DNA from: Tyzzerella sp. UBA1042
Lineage (GTDB): Bacteria > Bacillota > Clostridia > Lachnospirales > Anaerotignaceae
Length of the DNA stretch: 26,747 nucleotides
Direction of reading: 5' to 3'
NCBI GenBank assembly: GCA_002316675.1
Contig: DCDZ01000021.1
Coordinates: 1 to 26,747 of the forward strand
The notes under the pieces were generated by a model. The model had not been told where the DNA came from. It saw only the letters and a list, made by a program, of their open reading frames with translations, and made no database searches. Position numbers and translations under genes: made by a program. Within the stretch, counting starts at the first letter, position 1. Each line of letters opens with the position of its first letter. Of the stretch, positions 13,949 to 21,750 are shown piece by piece.

Positions 13949-14128
13949 ATTGAAACATTTCGGGAAAATCAGTCAATCTTTTCGGGGAAAAGGCCCCTCT
14001 GTTATGCAGATATGACAAGAAAAGTCACCCGATAGCCAAAGCCTTTGCCGCCCTTTGAGAAAGTGCCCCTCCAATACGGAAAGCCGTTGATTTTGTCCTT
14101 TGGATGGATTACAATGGATAAGAAATGC

Positions 14129-14156
14129 ATATCCCAATCAACGCTTGGGTATTTTT
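14129..14156 (+). terminator. Probable terminator between thrC and the transaldolase gene
   Basis: CCCAA (14133-14137) pairs with TTGGG (14145-14149), extended by ATA/TAT with one bulged base, and is followed by a run of five T. It lies 180 nt after the thrC stop, and nothing else is recognised in the gap at 13949-14210 apart from a short GGGG-aaaagg-CCCC hairpin near 13984-13997. Confidence 0.5.
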
Positions 14157-14210
14157 ACTCTATATAAAAGAAAAAGAGGATTCTATCAAGAACAAAAAGG
14201 AGAGTATACC

Positions 14211-14858
14211 ATGAAAATGTTCATCGACACTGCAAATGTGGAACACATCAAAGAGGCAAATGATTTAGGCGTTATTTGCGGCGTTACAACCAACCCTTCC
14301 CTGATTGCAAAAGAAGGCAGGGATTTCGTTGAGGTAGTGAAGGAAATAACAACAATCGTGGACGGGCCCATCAGTGCGGAGGTCATCAGCCTTGAGCATG
14401 AAGGCATGGTAAAAGAAGCCAGAGAACTGGTAAAAATCCATCAAAATATCGTAATTAAAATTCCTATGACATTAGAAGGCTTAAAAGCCGTAAAAATTTT
14501 AACCGCCGAGGGTATTAAAACCAACGTAACCTTGATTTTTTCCGCAACACAGGCGTTAATGGCGGCAAGAGCAGGGGCAACCTATGTTAGCCCCTTCTTA
14601 GGCAGAATGGATGATATTGGTGCCGTTGGTATGACATTAATCGAAGAAATTGTTGAGATTTTCGATGTGCACAGCATTCAGACAGAAATTATTGCGGCAA
14701 GCATCCGCAATCCTTTGCACGTGATTGATGCGGCAAGGGTTGGCTGTCATATTGCAACCATTCCTTATAATGTGCTGATTCAAATGGCAAAGCATCCTTT
14801 GACAGACCTTGGTATTGAACGTTTCTTGAAGGATTGGGAAACTGTGCCTAAAAAATAA
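14211..14858 (+). CDS. fsa: Fructose-6-phosphate aldolase / transaldolase, TalC type
   Basis: The product has 215 residues, the short decameric transaldolase class. Features are MKMFIDTANVEHIKEA (1-16, catalytic Asp6), CGVTTNPSLIAKE (23-35), the Schiff-base lysine Lys83 in NIVIKIPMT, TNVTLIFSATQA, and YVSPFLGRMDDIG. Members either transfer dihydroxyacetone units (transaldolase) or cleave fructose 6-phosphate. Because transketolase follows 37 nt downstream, transaldolase function in the non-oxidative pentose phosphate pathway is more likely. ATG at 14211 has AAAGGAG upstream and gives the normal family length; an open frame continues 37 codons upstream to 14100 through the terminator and is not coding. 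Confidence 0.95.
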   Translation: MKMFIDTANVEHIKEANDLGVICGVTTNPSLIAKEGRDFVEVVKEITTIVDGPISAEVISLEHEGMVKEARELVKIHQNIVIKIPMTLEGLKAVKILTAEGIKTNVTLIFSATQALMAARAGATYVSPFLGRMDDIGAVGMTLIEEIVEIFDVHSIQTEIIAASIRNPLHVIDAARVGCHIATIPYNVLIQMAKHPLTDLGIERFLKDWETVPKK

Positions 14859-14895
14859 TGGAACGCAACGGTTAGTATTTTTTGGAGGTAAAAAC

Positions 14896-16878
14896 ATGAA
14901 CCCTATGGATCAATTGACGATTAATACCCTGCGGTTTCTTTCCGCAGAAGCAGTTCAGAAGGCAAACAGCGGCCATCCCGGCCTGCCTTTGGGTGCAGCG
15001 CCCATGGCATATACCCTATGGGCAAAAGAAATGAAAATCAACCCGAAAAATCCCGCATGGGAGGACAGAGACCGTTTTGTGCTTTCCGCAGGACACGGCT
15101 CTGCGTTGCTATACTCTTTGCTGCATTTATTTGGGTACGGCTTAACCATTGAGGATTTGAAGGGCTTCCGTCAGCGGAATTCCTTAACACCCGGGCATCC
15201 GGAATATAAACATACAATTGGCGTGGAAACAACAACCGGCCCTTTGGGGCAGGGCATTGCCAATGCCGTAGGTATGGCATTGGCAGAGAGCCATTTGGCG
15301 GCGAAATTCAACACACCCGAATTTCAGGTGGTAGACCATTATACCTTTGCCCTTTGCGGCGATGGCTGCTTGCAGGAGGGCGTTGCTTCCGAGGCTGCTT
15401 CTTTAGCGGGCACATTAGGTCTCTCCAAGCTAGTATTATTATATGACTGCAATAAAATTACCATCGAGGGAAGTACAGACGTGGCATTTACCGAGGATGT
15501 AAAAGGAAGATTTCTTGCCTATGGCTGGGATGTATTTGAAGTGGCAGACGGCAATAACGTGGACGTTCTTGCCAAAACCATTGCAAAGGCAAAAGCATCG
15601 GACAAGCCTGCTTTGGTAAAGGTAAATACCCAGATCGGCTATGGTGCGCCCAATAAGCAGGGTAAGGCTTCTGCCCACGGGGAACCCCTTGGGGCCGAGG
15701 AAATCGGTTTGGCGAAAGGAAACCTAAACTGGACATATGCAGATGAATTTTATGTGCCGGAGGAAGTGAAGGCACATATGGCGGAAATCATTGCGGAAGG
15801 GGAAAAGGCCGAGGCCGCTTGGAATGAAAAGTTTCGGGCCTATACAAAAAAGAACCCCGACCTTGCCAAGGAATATGCCGCTTGGCACAGTGATGCATTA
15901 GCGGTGGATTTGTTCAATGACGAAGACTTTTGGAAGAACGAAGGGGATTTGGCAACCAGGGCGGCATCGGAGAAGGTATTGCAGAAGGTTGCAAAGGCTG
16001 TCCCCAACCTGTTCGGCGGCTCCGCCGATTTGGCGCCCTCCAATAAGTCTGTAATGAAGGACAGAGACTATTACAGCAAAGAAAATCCCGCAGGCTCCAA
16101 CGTGCATTTCGGCATTCGTGAGTTTGCCATGACTGCCATAGCCAACGGCATTTCAGTGCATGGGGGCTTACGTCCTTATGTGGCAGGCTTCTTTGTTTTT
16201 GCAGATTACATGAAGGCAGGCCTTCGTCTGCAATCCTTAATGAGCTTGCCTGTTATCAGCATTATGACCCATGACAGCATTGGTGTGGGAGAGGACGGCC
16301 CTACCCATCAGCCCATCGAGCATTTGGCAATGCTGCGCAGTATGCCTAACTACACGGTATTCCGCCCCTGCGATACAAGGGAAACTGCCGCCGGTTGGTA
16401 TACGGCATTAACAAAACTGAATACACCTACGGCTCTCATTCTTTCCAGACAGAACCTGCCGGCATTGGAAGGCACAGGCAAGGAAGCGCTAAAGGGTGCT
16501 TATATTCTGAAGGATTGTCAGGGAACGCCGGATGTTTTATTGATGGCCAGCGGCTCCGAGGTTGAGCTGATTTATCAGGCTTATGATGTTCTTGCCGAAA
16601 AAGGCATCAAGGCAAGGGTAATTAGTATGCCAAGCTGGGAATTGTTTGAGGCGCAAAGTGCGGAATACAAAGAAAGCGTTCTGCCCAAGGCAATCAGAGC
16701 CAGACTTGCTGTGGAAGCGGCGGCGGATTTTGGCTGGTACAAATATGTAGGCTTGGACGGTGCTGTGATTTCCATGGAAGGCTTTGGCGCTTCTGCACCT
16801 GCCGGCGTATTATTTAAAGATTTCGGCTTTACTGTGGAAAATGTTGTGGAAAAAGCACTTGCTTTGGTGAAAGCATAA
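14896..16878 (+). CDS. tkt: Transketolase
   Basis: The product has 660 residues, full length. The thiamine diphosphate domain has NSGHPGLPLGAAPM with His27, ETTTGPLGQG (111-120) and the TPP signature GDG (155-157) to Asn186. The middle pyrimidine-binding domain contains FGIREFAM with the catalytic Glu and MTHDSIGVGEDGPTHQPIEHL, and the C-terminal domain follows. It moves two-carbon ketol units between pentose phosphates and glycolytic sugars. ATG at 14896 has TGGAGG 7 nt upstream. It forms a two-gene unit with the transaldolase-like gene, giving both enzymes of the non-oxidative pentose phosphate pathway. A hairpin followed by a T-run lies 28 nt past the stop. Confidence 0.97.
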   Translation: MNPMDQLTINTLRFLSAEAVQKANSGHPGLPLGAAPMAYTLWAKEMKINPKNPAWEDRDRFVLSAGHGSALLYSLLHLFGYGLTIEDLKGFRQRNSLTPGHPEYKHTIGVETTTGPLGQGIANAVGMALAESHLAAKFNTPEFQVVDHYTFALCGDGCLQEGVASEAASLAGTLGLSKLVLLYDCNKITIEGSTDVAFTEDVKGRFLAYGWDVFEVADGNNVDVLAKTIAKAKASDKPALVKVNTQIGYGAPNKQGKASAHGEPLGAEEIGLAKGNLNWTYADEFYVPEEVKAHMAEIIAEGEKAEAAWNEKFRAYTKKNPDLAKEYAAWHSDALAVDLFNDEDFWKNEGDLATRAASEKVLQKVAKAVPNLFGGSADLAPSNKSVMKDRDYYSKENPAGSNVHFGIREFAMTAIANGISVHGGLRPYVAGFFVFADYMKAGLRLQSLMSLPVISIMTHDSIGVGEDGPTHQPIEHLAMLRSMPNYTVFRPCDTRETAAGWYTALTKLNTPTALILSRQNLPALEGTGKEALKGAYILKDCQGTPDVLLMASGSEVELIYQAYDVLAEKGIKARVISMPSWELFEAQSAEYKESVLPKAIRARLAVEAAADFGWYKYVGLDGAVISMEGFGASAPAGVLFKDFGFTVENVVEKALALVKA

Positions 16879-16906
16879 TAAAAATCAGAAACGAGAAGCT
16901 CTCGGA

Positions 16907-16953
16907 GGGACAGAAAGGTCTGATTGATTTTTCTGTCCCCAAAGGGCTTTTTT
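16907..16953 (+). terminator. Hairpin and T-run after tkt
   Basis: GGGACAGAAA (16907-16916) pairs perfectly with TTTCTGTCCC (16930-16939). Immediately after, CCC-aaa-GGG (16938-16946) with a run of six T (16948-16953) can form instead, using some of the same C residues. It is probably the tkt terminator, only 20 nt before thpR. Confidence 0.55.
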
Positions 16954-16972
16954 CATAGGAAGGAGGGGTGGT

Positions 16973-17527
16973 ATGCGTACATTTATTGCGATTGAATTAT
17001 CTCCCGAGGTAAGGGCGTATCTTTCTGAAATACAGAGGGAAACCCAAAAATATTGCCGCAGAGGTAATTATACACCCCAGGAAAATTTCCATATCACCCT
17101 GCATTTTTTGGGTGAAATTGAGCAAACGGATGTGGATTATATTAAGGATGCCATGTTTGAGGTCGGGCAGAAAAACCGTGTTTTTGATCTGAAATTAGGA
17201 AAAATCGGGTTTTTTGGCAGAGGAGATCGGGGGATTCTTTGGGCTGGATTAGACAAAAAGGATTCGTTACAGCGCCTGTTTATGGCATTGGAAAAAAGCT
17301 TGGAGCGGCAGGGCTTTGCCCGGGAAAAAAAGGGAATTACCCCTCATATTACACTGGGACGAGAGGTAGAACCCCAGCGCAGCTTTATGGATATGCAAAA
17401 GGCAGTTCCCATGGAAGGAAGAAGCTTTGCGGTGGAGAGCATTACTTTAATGGAAAGTGTGCGGAAAGGCCCCCGCTTAATTTATAGGCCGCTATACCGG
17501 CAGTTTTTAAAGGGTTATCAAGCATAA
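16973..17527 (+). CDS. thpR: RNA 2',3'-cyclic phosphodiesterase / 2'-5' RNA ligase
   Basis: The product has 184 residues. It belongs to the 2H phosphoesterase family, with the two H-x-T motifs His40-Ile-Thr42 (ENFHITLHFLG) and His125-Ile-Thr127 (TPHITLGR). The N-terminus RTFIAIELSPEVRAYL is typical of ThpR/LigT. In vitro these enzymes open 2',3'-cyclic phosphates of RNA and can join tRNA halves by 2'-5' bonds; the cellular role is uncertain. ATG at 16973 has AAGGAGGGG 5 nt upstream. It follows the tkt hairpin and precedes the ACT-domain gene by 121 nt. Confidence 0.93.
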   Translation: MRTFIAIELSPEVRAYLSEIQRETQKYCRRGNYTPQENFHITLHFLGEIEQTDVDYIKDAMFEVGQKNRVFDLKLGKIGFFGRGDRGILWAGLDKKDSLQRLFMALEKSLERQGFAREKKGITPHITLGREVEPQRSFMDMQKAVPMEGRSFAVESITLMESVRKGPRLIYRPLYRQFLKGYQA

Positions 17528-17550
17528 AGGTAATTTTGCCAATAAGATTG

Positions 17551-17588
17551 CGTTTATGGGATAAAATATAATATTTTATTGCGAAACG
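17551..17588. promoter_or_regulatory. AT-rich perfect palindrome upstream of the ACT-domain gene
   Basis: ATAAAATA (17561-17568) and TATTTTAT (17572-17579) form perfect 8-bp arms around TAA; CGTTT (17551-17555) and AAACG (17584-17588) add an outer pair. It contains TATAAT at its centre. It may be an operator over a promoter or simply a hairpin between thpR and the next gene. Confidence 0.35.
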
Positions 17589-17648
17589 AAAGATAAGGCA
17601 GGTCAAAGGTGCTTTTTGTTTTTCGGATTCATAAGGAGGAAAAAGAAA

Positions 17649-17930
17649 ATGCAGGAAATGGAAAAGGCAGTCATTACCGTGTTGGGGAAGGATTGTGTTG
17701 GAATTACTGCTAAAGTTTGCACAGCTTTGGCAGAGAACAACATTAATATTCTGGATATTTCTCAAACCATTGTTGGCGGCTACTTTAACATGGTAATGGT
17801 GGTAGACATTGCAAACAGAAAGCTTGGTTATGATGAAACTTCGGAACTGCTTGAGAAGCTTGGAAATGATATGGGGCTTAAAATCAAGGTTCAGCATACA
17901 AAAATCTTTGATGCAATGCATCGCATTTGA
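17649..17930 (+). CDS. ACT domain-containing protein, UPF0237 family
   Basis: The product has 93 residues, a stand-alone ACT domain (KAVITVLGKDCVGITAKVCTALAENNINILDISQTIVGGYFNMVMVVD, residues 6-53) with a C-terminal helix, as in the UPF0237 family related to GcvR. ACT domains bind amino acids or other small ligands and often dimerise. ATG at 17649 has AAGGAGG upstream; an open frame starting 11 codons earlier has no support. It lies 16 nt before the UPF0210 gene. The two are frequent partners in Firmicutes and archaea and are probably translated from one message. The ligand is unknown. Confidence 0.9.
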   Translation: MQEMEKAVITVLGKDCVGITAKVCTALAENNINILDISQTIVGGYFNMVMVVDIANRKLGYDETSELLEKLGNDMGLKIKVQHTKIFDAMHRI

Positions 17931-17946
17931 TCAGGAGGGCTGAAGA

Positions 17947-19305
17947 ATGATTAATAGAAATGAAATTTTAGAAACCAACCGCATGATTGATGATATGAAC
18001 CTGGATGTTCGTACCATTACAATGGGAATCAGCCTATTGGATTGTGCCGATGCAGATATTGATAGATTTAATGAGAAAATCTACAATAAAATCACGACCT
18101 ATGCCAAGGACTTGGTGAAGGTTGGGGAGGAATTGGCAAAAAAATACGGTGTGCCAGTTGTGAACAAAAGAATTTCCATCACACCCATTGCCATCGCCGC
18201 AGCGGGCTGTAATACAGATTCTTATGTGAGCATTGCCCAAACCTTAGACCGGGCGGCGAAAGAGGTTGGCGTCAATTTTATCGGCGGTTTCTCTGCGTTG
18301 GTGCATAAGGGGTATACCCAAAGTGACAGAAAATTAATTGCGTCTATTCCCGAGGCTATGGCAGTGACGGACCGAGTTTGTTCCTCTGTGAATATCGGCA
18401 CCTCAAGAAACGGTTTAAATATGGATGCCGTAAAGGAAATGGGTGAGGTGATACTAAAGACAGCGGAACTCACGAAGGAAACAGAATGCATCGGTTGTGC
18501 CAAGTTGGTTGTATTCTGTAATGCCGTGGAGGACAATCCTTTTATGGCCGGCGCATTCCACGGTGTCGGGGAAGGCGACTGCGCCATTAATGTAGGTGTC
18601 AGCGGCCCCGGTGTTGTGAAAAAAGCCTTGGAAGAGGCGCGCGGCGCTGATTTTGAGACCCTTTGCGAAACGGTGAAGCGTACCGCTTTTAAAATCACCC
18701 GTGTGGGGCAGATGATTGCAAAAGAGGCTTCCGAGAGATTAAACGTACCCTTTGGTATTATTGATCTTTCTTTGGCGCCTACCCCTGCCGTTGGTGACAG
18801 TATTGCAGAAATTTTTCAGGAAATGGGATTGGCGGAGCCCGGGGCACCGGGAACAACGGCGGCCTTGGCATTGTTAAACGACAATGTGAAAAAAGGCGGC
18901 GTGATGGCATCCTCCTATGTTGGCGGGTTGAGCGGTGCATTTATCCCTGTTAGTGAGGACCATGGTATGATTGAAGCGGCGGAAAAAGGCGCTCTTACCT
19001 TAGAAAAGCTGGAAGCTATGACCTGTGTTTGCTCCGTAGGGCTGGATATGATTGCCATCCCGGGGGATACGCCTTCAACAACCATTTCTGGTATTATTGC
19101 CGATGAAGCGGCAATCGGTATGGTAAACAATAAAACAACGGCAGTTCGCTTGATTCCTGTTATCGGAAGAAAAGAAGGCGGACACGTTGAGTTCGGCGGT
19201 TTGTTGGGCCATGCCCCGATTATGCCCGTCAATCGTTATAGCTGTGCGGACTTTATTGCCCGGGGTGGCCGCATTCCTGCGCCGATCCATAGCTTTAAAA
19301 ACTAA
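17947..19305 (+). CDS. UPF0210 / DUF711 family protein (PFL-like)
   Basis: The product has 452 residues, the full family length. Characteristic segments are LDVRTITMGISLLDCADADI (19-38), NKRISITPIAIAAAGCN (73-89), NFIGGFSALVHKGYT (114-128), PFMAGAFHGVGEGDCAINVGVSGPGVV (about 199-225) and the Gly-rich C-terminal AVRLIPVIGRKEGGHVEFGGLLGHAPIM. The fold is related to pyruvate formate-lyase, but no glycyl-radical motif is present, so it is not a formate-lyase. The function is unknown. ATG at 17947 has AGGAGGG 7 nt upstream. It is the second gene of the ACT-domain pair and ends at the terminator at 19428-19457. Confidence 0.93.
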   Translation: MINRNEILETNRMIDDMNLDVRTITMGISLLDCADADIDRFNEKIYNKITTYAKDLVKVGEELAKKYGVPVVNKRISITPIAIAAAGCNTDSYVSIAQTLDRAAKEVGVNFIGGFSALVHKGYTQSDRKLIASIPEAMAVTDRVCSSVNIGTSRNGLNMDAVKEMGEVILKTAELTKETECIGCAKLVVFCNAVEDNPFMAGAFHGVGEGDCAINVGVSGPGVVKKALEEARGADFETLCETVKRTAFKITRVGQMIAKEASERLNVPFGIIDLSLAPTPAVGDSIAEIFQEMGLAEPGAPGTTAALALLNDNVKKGGVMASSYVGGLSGAFIPVSEDHGMIEAAEKGALTLEKLEAMTCVCSVGLDMIAIPGDTPSTTISGIIADEAAIGMVNNKTTAVRLIPVIGRKEGGHVEFGGLLGHAPIMPVNRYSCADFIARGGRIPAPIHSFKN

Positions 19306-19695
19306 TTAGGGAACGATAAACAAAACTAATTTTGCGGAATTCATTTCTGCAAGACGCAAAAGTCCAAATTATAAGGGCCTGCAAAGCAATCTTTAGGAAA
19401 TAATAAGGGAGCTTTGCCGATACCTTGAAACGAGTCTTATTTTTAAGGCTCGTTTTTAGATACCATGCATAAAATTGGTTAAAAAATGAAATGATTCTAT
19501 AAGACAATCTTTATTTATAAAGTTTAAATCTGCTTTGTGCCCTTACTGTGATGAGAAACAATTGAAATTTATATGTTGCAGCCGAAAAATCATGATGGAA
19601 AATGATTATGCAATCTGCTCAAAAAAATAAACTTATGAAGCATAAATTTTTATGAAAAAATGAAGAGAAAAATTAAAAAAAATACGCACAAAAGC
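19306..19695. other. Gene-free region between the UPF0210 gene and the S10 promoter
   Basis: No gene is present. In order it contains the inverted repeats TTTTGCG (19330-19336)/CGCAAAA (19355-19361) and GCAAAGC (19381-19387)/GCTTTGC (19411-19417), then the terminator at 19428-19457. After this comes about 240 nt of AT-rich DNA. Its last 40 nt, just before the S10 -35, are A-rich and look like an UP element. Confidence 0.6.
19428..19457 (+). terminator. Terminator of the ACT-UPF0210 unit
   Basis: AAACGAG plus TCTTA (19428-19439) pairs with 19444-19455 over 12 bp, including one G-U pair, around a 4-nt T loop, and ends in a short T-run. This is a strong intrinsic terminator. Confidence 0.85.
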
Positions 19696-19724
19696 TTGCA
19701 ATCATAAGGCTTTTCGTGTATACT
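19696..19724 (+). promoter_or_regulatory. S10 operon promoter
   Basis: TTGCAA (19696-19701), a 17-bp spacer and TATACT (19719-19724) follow an A-rich UP-like tract. The start is expected near 19731, giving a leader of about 250 nt. Confidence 0.75.
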
Positions 19725-19730
19725 AATTAC

Positions 19731-19981
19731 TGTTGTGACATAGAGTGTTGAAGCGGAAGGTTGCCAAAAGCCTATAAAATCAAGGCTTTCGGGTTTTTCT
19801 GTGGAGCGATGTCCAGTTCAAGAAACCGGGCGACAAGGTCACTGTACTGAATATTTAGGGATAGACTACCCTGTAAAAGGGCGGTTCGCTGTGTCTGACG
19901 TTGCAGGATACACCCGGATAAGTGTGCAGTCACCACTTGTCGTGCTGAAATCAAAAGTACGAAAAGGAGGGGACTTTTTTT
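19731..19981 (+). promoter_or_regulatory. S10 operon leader RNA, probable autoregulatory region
   Basis: About 250 untranslated nt precede rpsJ. It contains a terminator-like hairpin (19764-19798), competing AGGG/CCCT/AGGG pairings near 19858-19882, and an 8-bp hairpin GATAAGTG (19917-19924)/CACTTGTC (19934-19941, one G-U pair) with a 9-nt loop. The stretch CACCCGG just before that hairpin resembles, from memory, the leaders in front of rpsJ in other Clostridia. In enterobacteria L4 binds the S10 leader to cause attenuation; whether that holds here is an inference. Confidence 0.5.
19764..19798 (+). terminator. Terminator-like hairpin inside the S10 leader (candidate attenuator)
   Basis: AAAGCC (19767-19772) pairs with GGCTTT (19784-19789), extended by CC/GG across one A-C mismatch, and is followed by TTTTT (19794-19798). 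It lies about 35 nt after the predicted transcription start, so it would have to be bypassed for rpsJ expression. Confidence 0.5.
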
Positions 19982-20296
19982 ATGGCAAACCCAAAAATCA
20001 GAATCAGTCTCAAAGCTTACGATCATAAGTTGATCGACCAGTCTGCAACGCAGATCATTGAAACGGCGAAGAAAACAGGAGCGCAGATCAGCGGCCCGAT
20101 CCCTCTTCCCACAAAGAAGGAAGTCGTGACCATTATCAGAGCGGTACACAAGTACAAAGACTCCAGAGAACAGTTTGAGATGAGAACGCACAAGAGATTG
20201 ATTGATATTCTAAGCCCTACCGCAAAAACAGCAGACGCTTTAAGCCGTCTTGATTTGCCGGCTGGTGTAGATATCACATTAAAGGTAATGAAATAA
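19982..20296 (+). CDS. rpsJ: 30S ribosomal protein S10
   Basis: The product has 104 residues, normal for S10. It has the family pattern IRISLKAYDHKLIDQSATQIIETAKKTGAQISGPIPLPTK at the N-terminus and the ribosome-inserted loop EQFEMRTHKRLIDI (about 57-70). S10 sits in the 30S head and also serves as NusE in transcription antitermination. ATG at 19982 has AAGGAGGGG 9 nt upstream. It is the first gene of the S10-spc operon and is separated from rplC by an unusually long spacer (176 nt). Confidence 0.98.
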   Translation: MANPKIRISLKAYDHKLIDQSATQIIETAKKTGAQISGPIPLPTKKEVVTIIRAVHKYKDSREQFEMRTHKRLIDILSPTAKTADALSRLDLPAGVDITLKVMK

Positions 20297-20472
20297 TTTT
20301 TGAAATAGGAACGGAAGCAACGAGCCGGACGTATTTCCGAAAAGAAAACATCCAAAACTGGTTTATATAAGAAGTATATGCGAAACATAGTATCGGCAAC
20401 AGCTCTTATATGAATCTAGTATGATTTCCCCGAAACGGGGCAATCCGCTGTAGAAAATTAGGAGGTGCAGAA
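20297..20472 (+). other. Long structured spacer between rpsJ and rplC
   Basis: ATATAAGA (20365-20372) pairs with TCTTATAT (20404-20411) and encloses the hairpin TATG-cgaaa-CATA (20377-20389). A strong hairpin CCCCG-aaa-CGGGG (20428-20440) follows, 20 nt before the rplC ribosome binding site. There is no T-run after it, so it is not a terminator; it may be a processing or translational control element. Confidence 0.5.
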
Positions 20473-21102
20473 ATGAAGAAGGCTATTATGGCTAAGAAGA
20501 TCGGTATGACACAGGTTTTCGCTGAAAACGGCACAATGGTACCGGTTACAGTTCTTGAAGCAGGCCCTTGCGTTGTTGTTCAGAAGAAAACAACTGAGAA
20601 CGACGGTTATGAAGCAATTCAGGTTGGCTTTGTGGATGCAAAAGCAAAGCACGTAGTAAAGCCTGTGCAGGGTCATTTTGAAAAAGCTGGCGTAACAGCA
20701 AAGAAATTTGTAAAAGAATTCAGATTGGAAGATGTAAGCGCTTACGAAGTTGGCGCTGAAATCAAGGCTGATGTATTCGCAGCAGGCGACAAGGTTGATG
20801 CAAGCGGCGTATCCAAGGGAAAAGGCTTCCAGAGTACAATTAAGAGATATAATGCGAGCAGAGGCCCCATGGGTCATGGTTCCAAGTCTCACAGAGTTGT
20901 TGGTTCTATGGGTTCTTCCGCAACACCCAGCCGCGTAAAGAAGGGTAAAAAAATGCCCGGACACATGGGCAGTGAAAACGTAACAATCCAGAACCTTGAA
21001 ATCGTTCGTGCTGATGCAGAAAAGAACTTGATTTTGATCAAGGGCGCAGTTCCTGGTGCAAAGGGTTCTATTCTGATGATCAAAGACAGCGTAAAGGCTT
21101 GA
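20473..21102 (+). CDS. rplC: 50S ribosomal protein L3
   Basis: The product has 209 residues, normal for bacterial L3. It begins KKAIMAKKIGMTQVF, the family hallmark, and carries the long loop GKGFQSTIKRYNASRGPMGHGSKSHRVVGSMG (about 116-147) that reaches toward the peptidyl-transferase centre, followed by KKGKKMPGHMGSENVTIQN. L3 binds 23S rRNA early in 50S assembly. ATG at 20473 has TAGGAGGTG upstream. rplD follows after 27 nt. Confidence 0.98.
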   Translation: MKKAIMAKKIGMTQVFAENGTMVPVTVLEAGPCVVVQKKTTENDGYEAIQVGFVDAKAKHVVKPVQGHFEKAGVTAKKFVKEFRLEDVSAYEVGAEIKADVFAAGDKVDASGVSKGKGFQSTIKRYNASRGPMGHGSKSHRVVGSMGSSATPSRVKKGKKMPGHMGSENVTIQNLEIVRADAEKNLILIKGAVPGAKGSILMIKDSVKA

Positions 21103-21129
21103 TAAACTTTACGAAAGGAGGAAACTAAC

Positions 21130-21750
21130 ATGGCAAATGTTGCAGTATTAAACATGAAGGGCGATCAGGTAGACACAGTCGAACTGAACGACGCTATTTT
21201 CGGTATAGAAGCAAATGAACATGTAATGCATCTGGCAGTTGTTCAGTATCTGGCAAACCAGAGACAGGGCACACAGAGCACAAAGACACGCGCGGAAGTT
21301 CGCGGTGGCGGTAGAAAACCTTGGAGACAGAAAGGTACTGGTAGAGCTAGACAGGGCTCCATCCGTTCCCCTCAGTGGGTAGGCGGTGGCGTTGTATTCG
21401 CTCCCAAGCCTAGAGATTATTCCTTTAAGCTGAACAAGAAGGTGAAGAGATTGGCGTTGCAGTCTGCTCTTTCCGTGAAGGCAGCAGAAGGTAAAATTAT
21501 TGTATTGGATGATTTGACTTTGGCGGAAGTAAAAACAAAAGAAATGGCGAAGGTACTGGAAAACATCAAATGCGGCAAGGCTTTGATCGTTATGGACGGT
21601 ACAAACAGCAATGTAATGCTTTCCGCAAGAAACATTCCCGAAGTAAAAACAGCTTCCGTAAGTACAATTAATGTGTATGATCTTTTGAAATACAACACTT
21701 TGGTTGTAACAAAAGACGCGGTAGTGAAAATCGAGGAGGTGTACGCATAA
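21130..21750 (+). CDS. rplD: 50S ribosomal protein L4
   Basis: The product has 206 residues. The exit-tunnel loop is clear in RAEVRGGGRKPWRQKGTGRARQGSIRSPQWVGGGVVFAPKPRDYS (about 54-98). L4 is an assembly protein of the 50S subunit and, in enterobacteria, the repressor of its own S10 operon. ATG at 21130 has AAGGAGG upstream. Its stop overlaps the rplW start by one base (TAATG), so the two are translationally coupled. Confidence 0.98.
   Translation: MANVAVLNMKGDQVDTVELNDAIFGIEANEHVMHLAVVQYLANQRQGTQSTKTRAEVRGGGRKPWRQKGTGRARQGSIRSPQWVGGGVVFAPKPRDYSFKLNKKVKRLALQSALSVKAAEGKIIVLDDLTLAEVKTKEMAKVLENIKCGKALIVMDGTNSNVMLSARNIPEVKTASVSTINVYDLLKYNTLVVTKDAVVKIEEVYA

Noticed and set aside
14002..14108. 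Minus-strand open stretch before the transaldolase gene that translates to an aromatic-rich peptide
   Set aside because: It has no start codon with a binding site, no known family and no supporting context.
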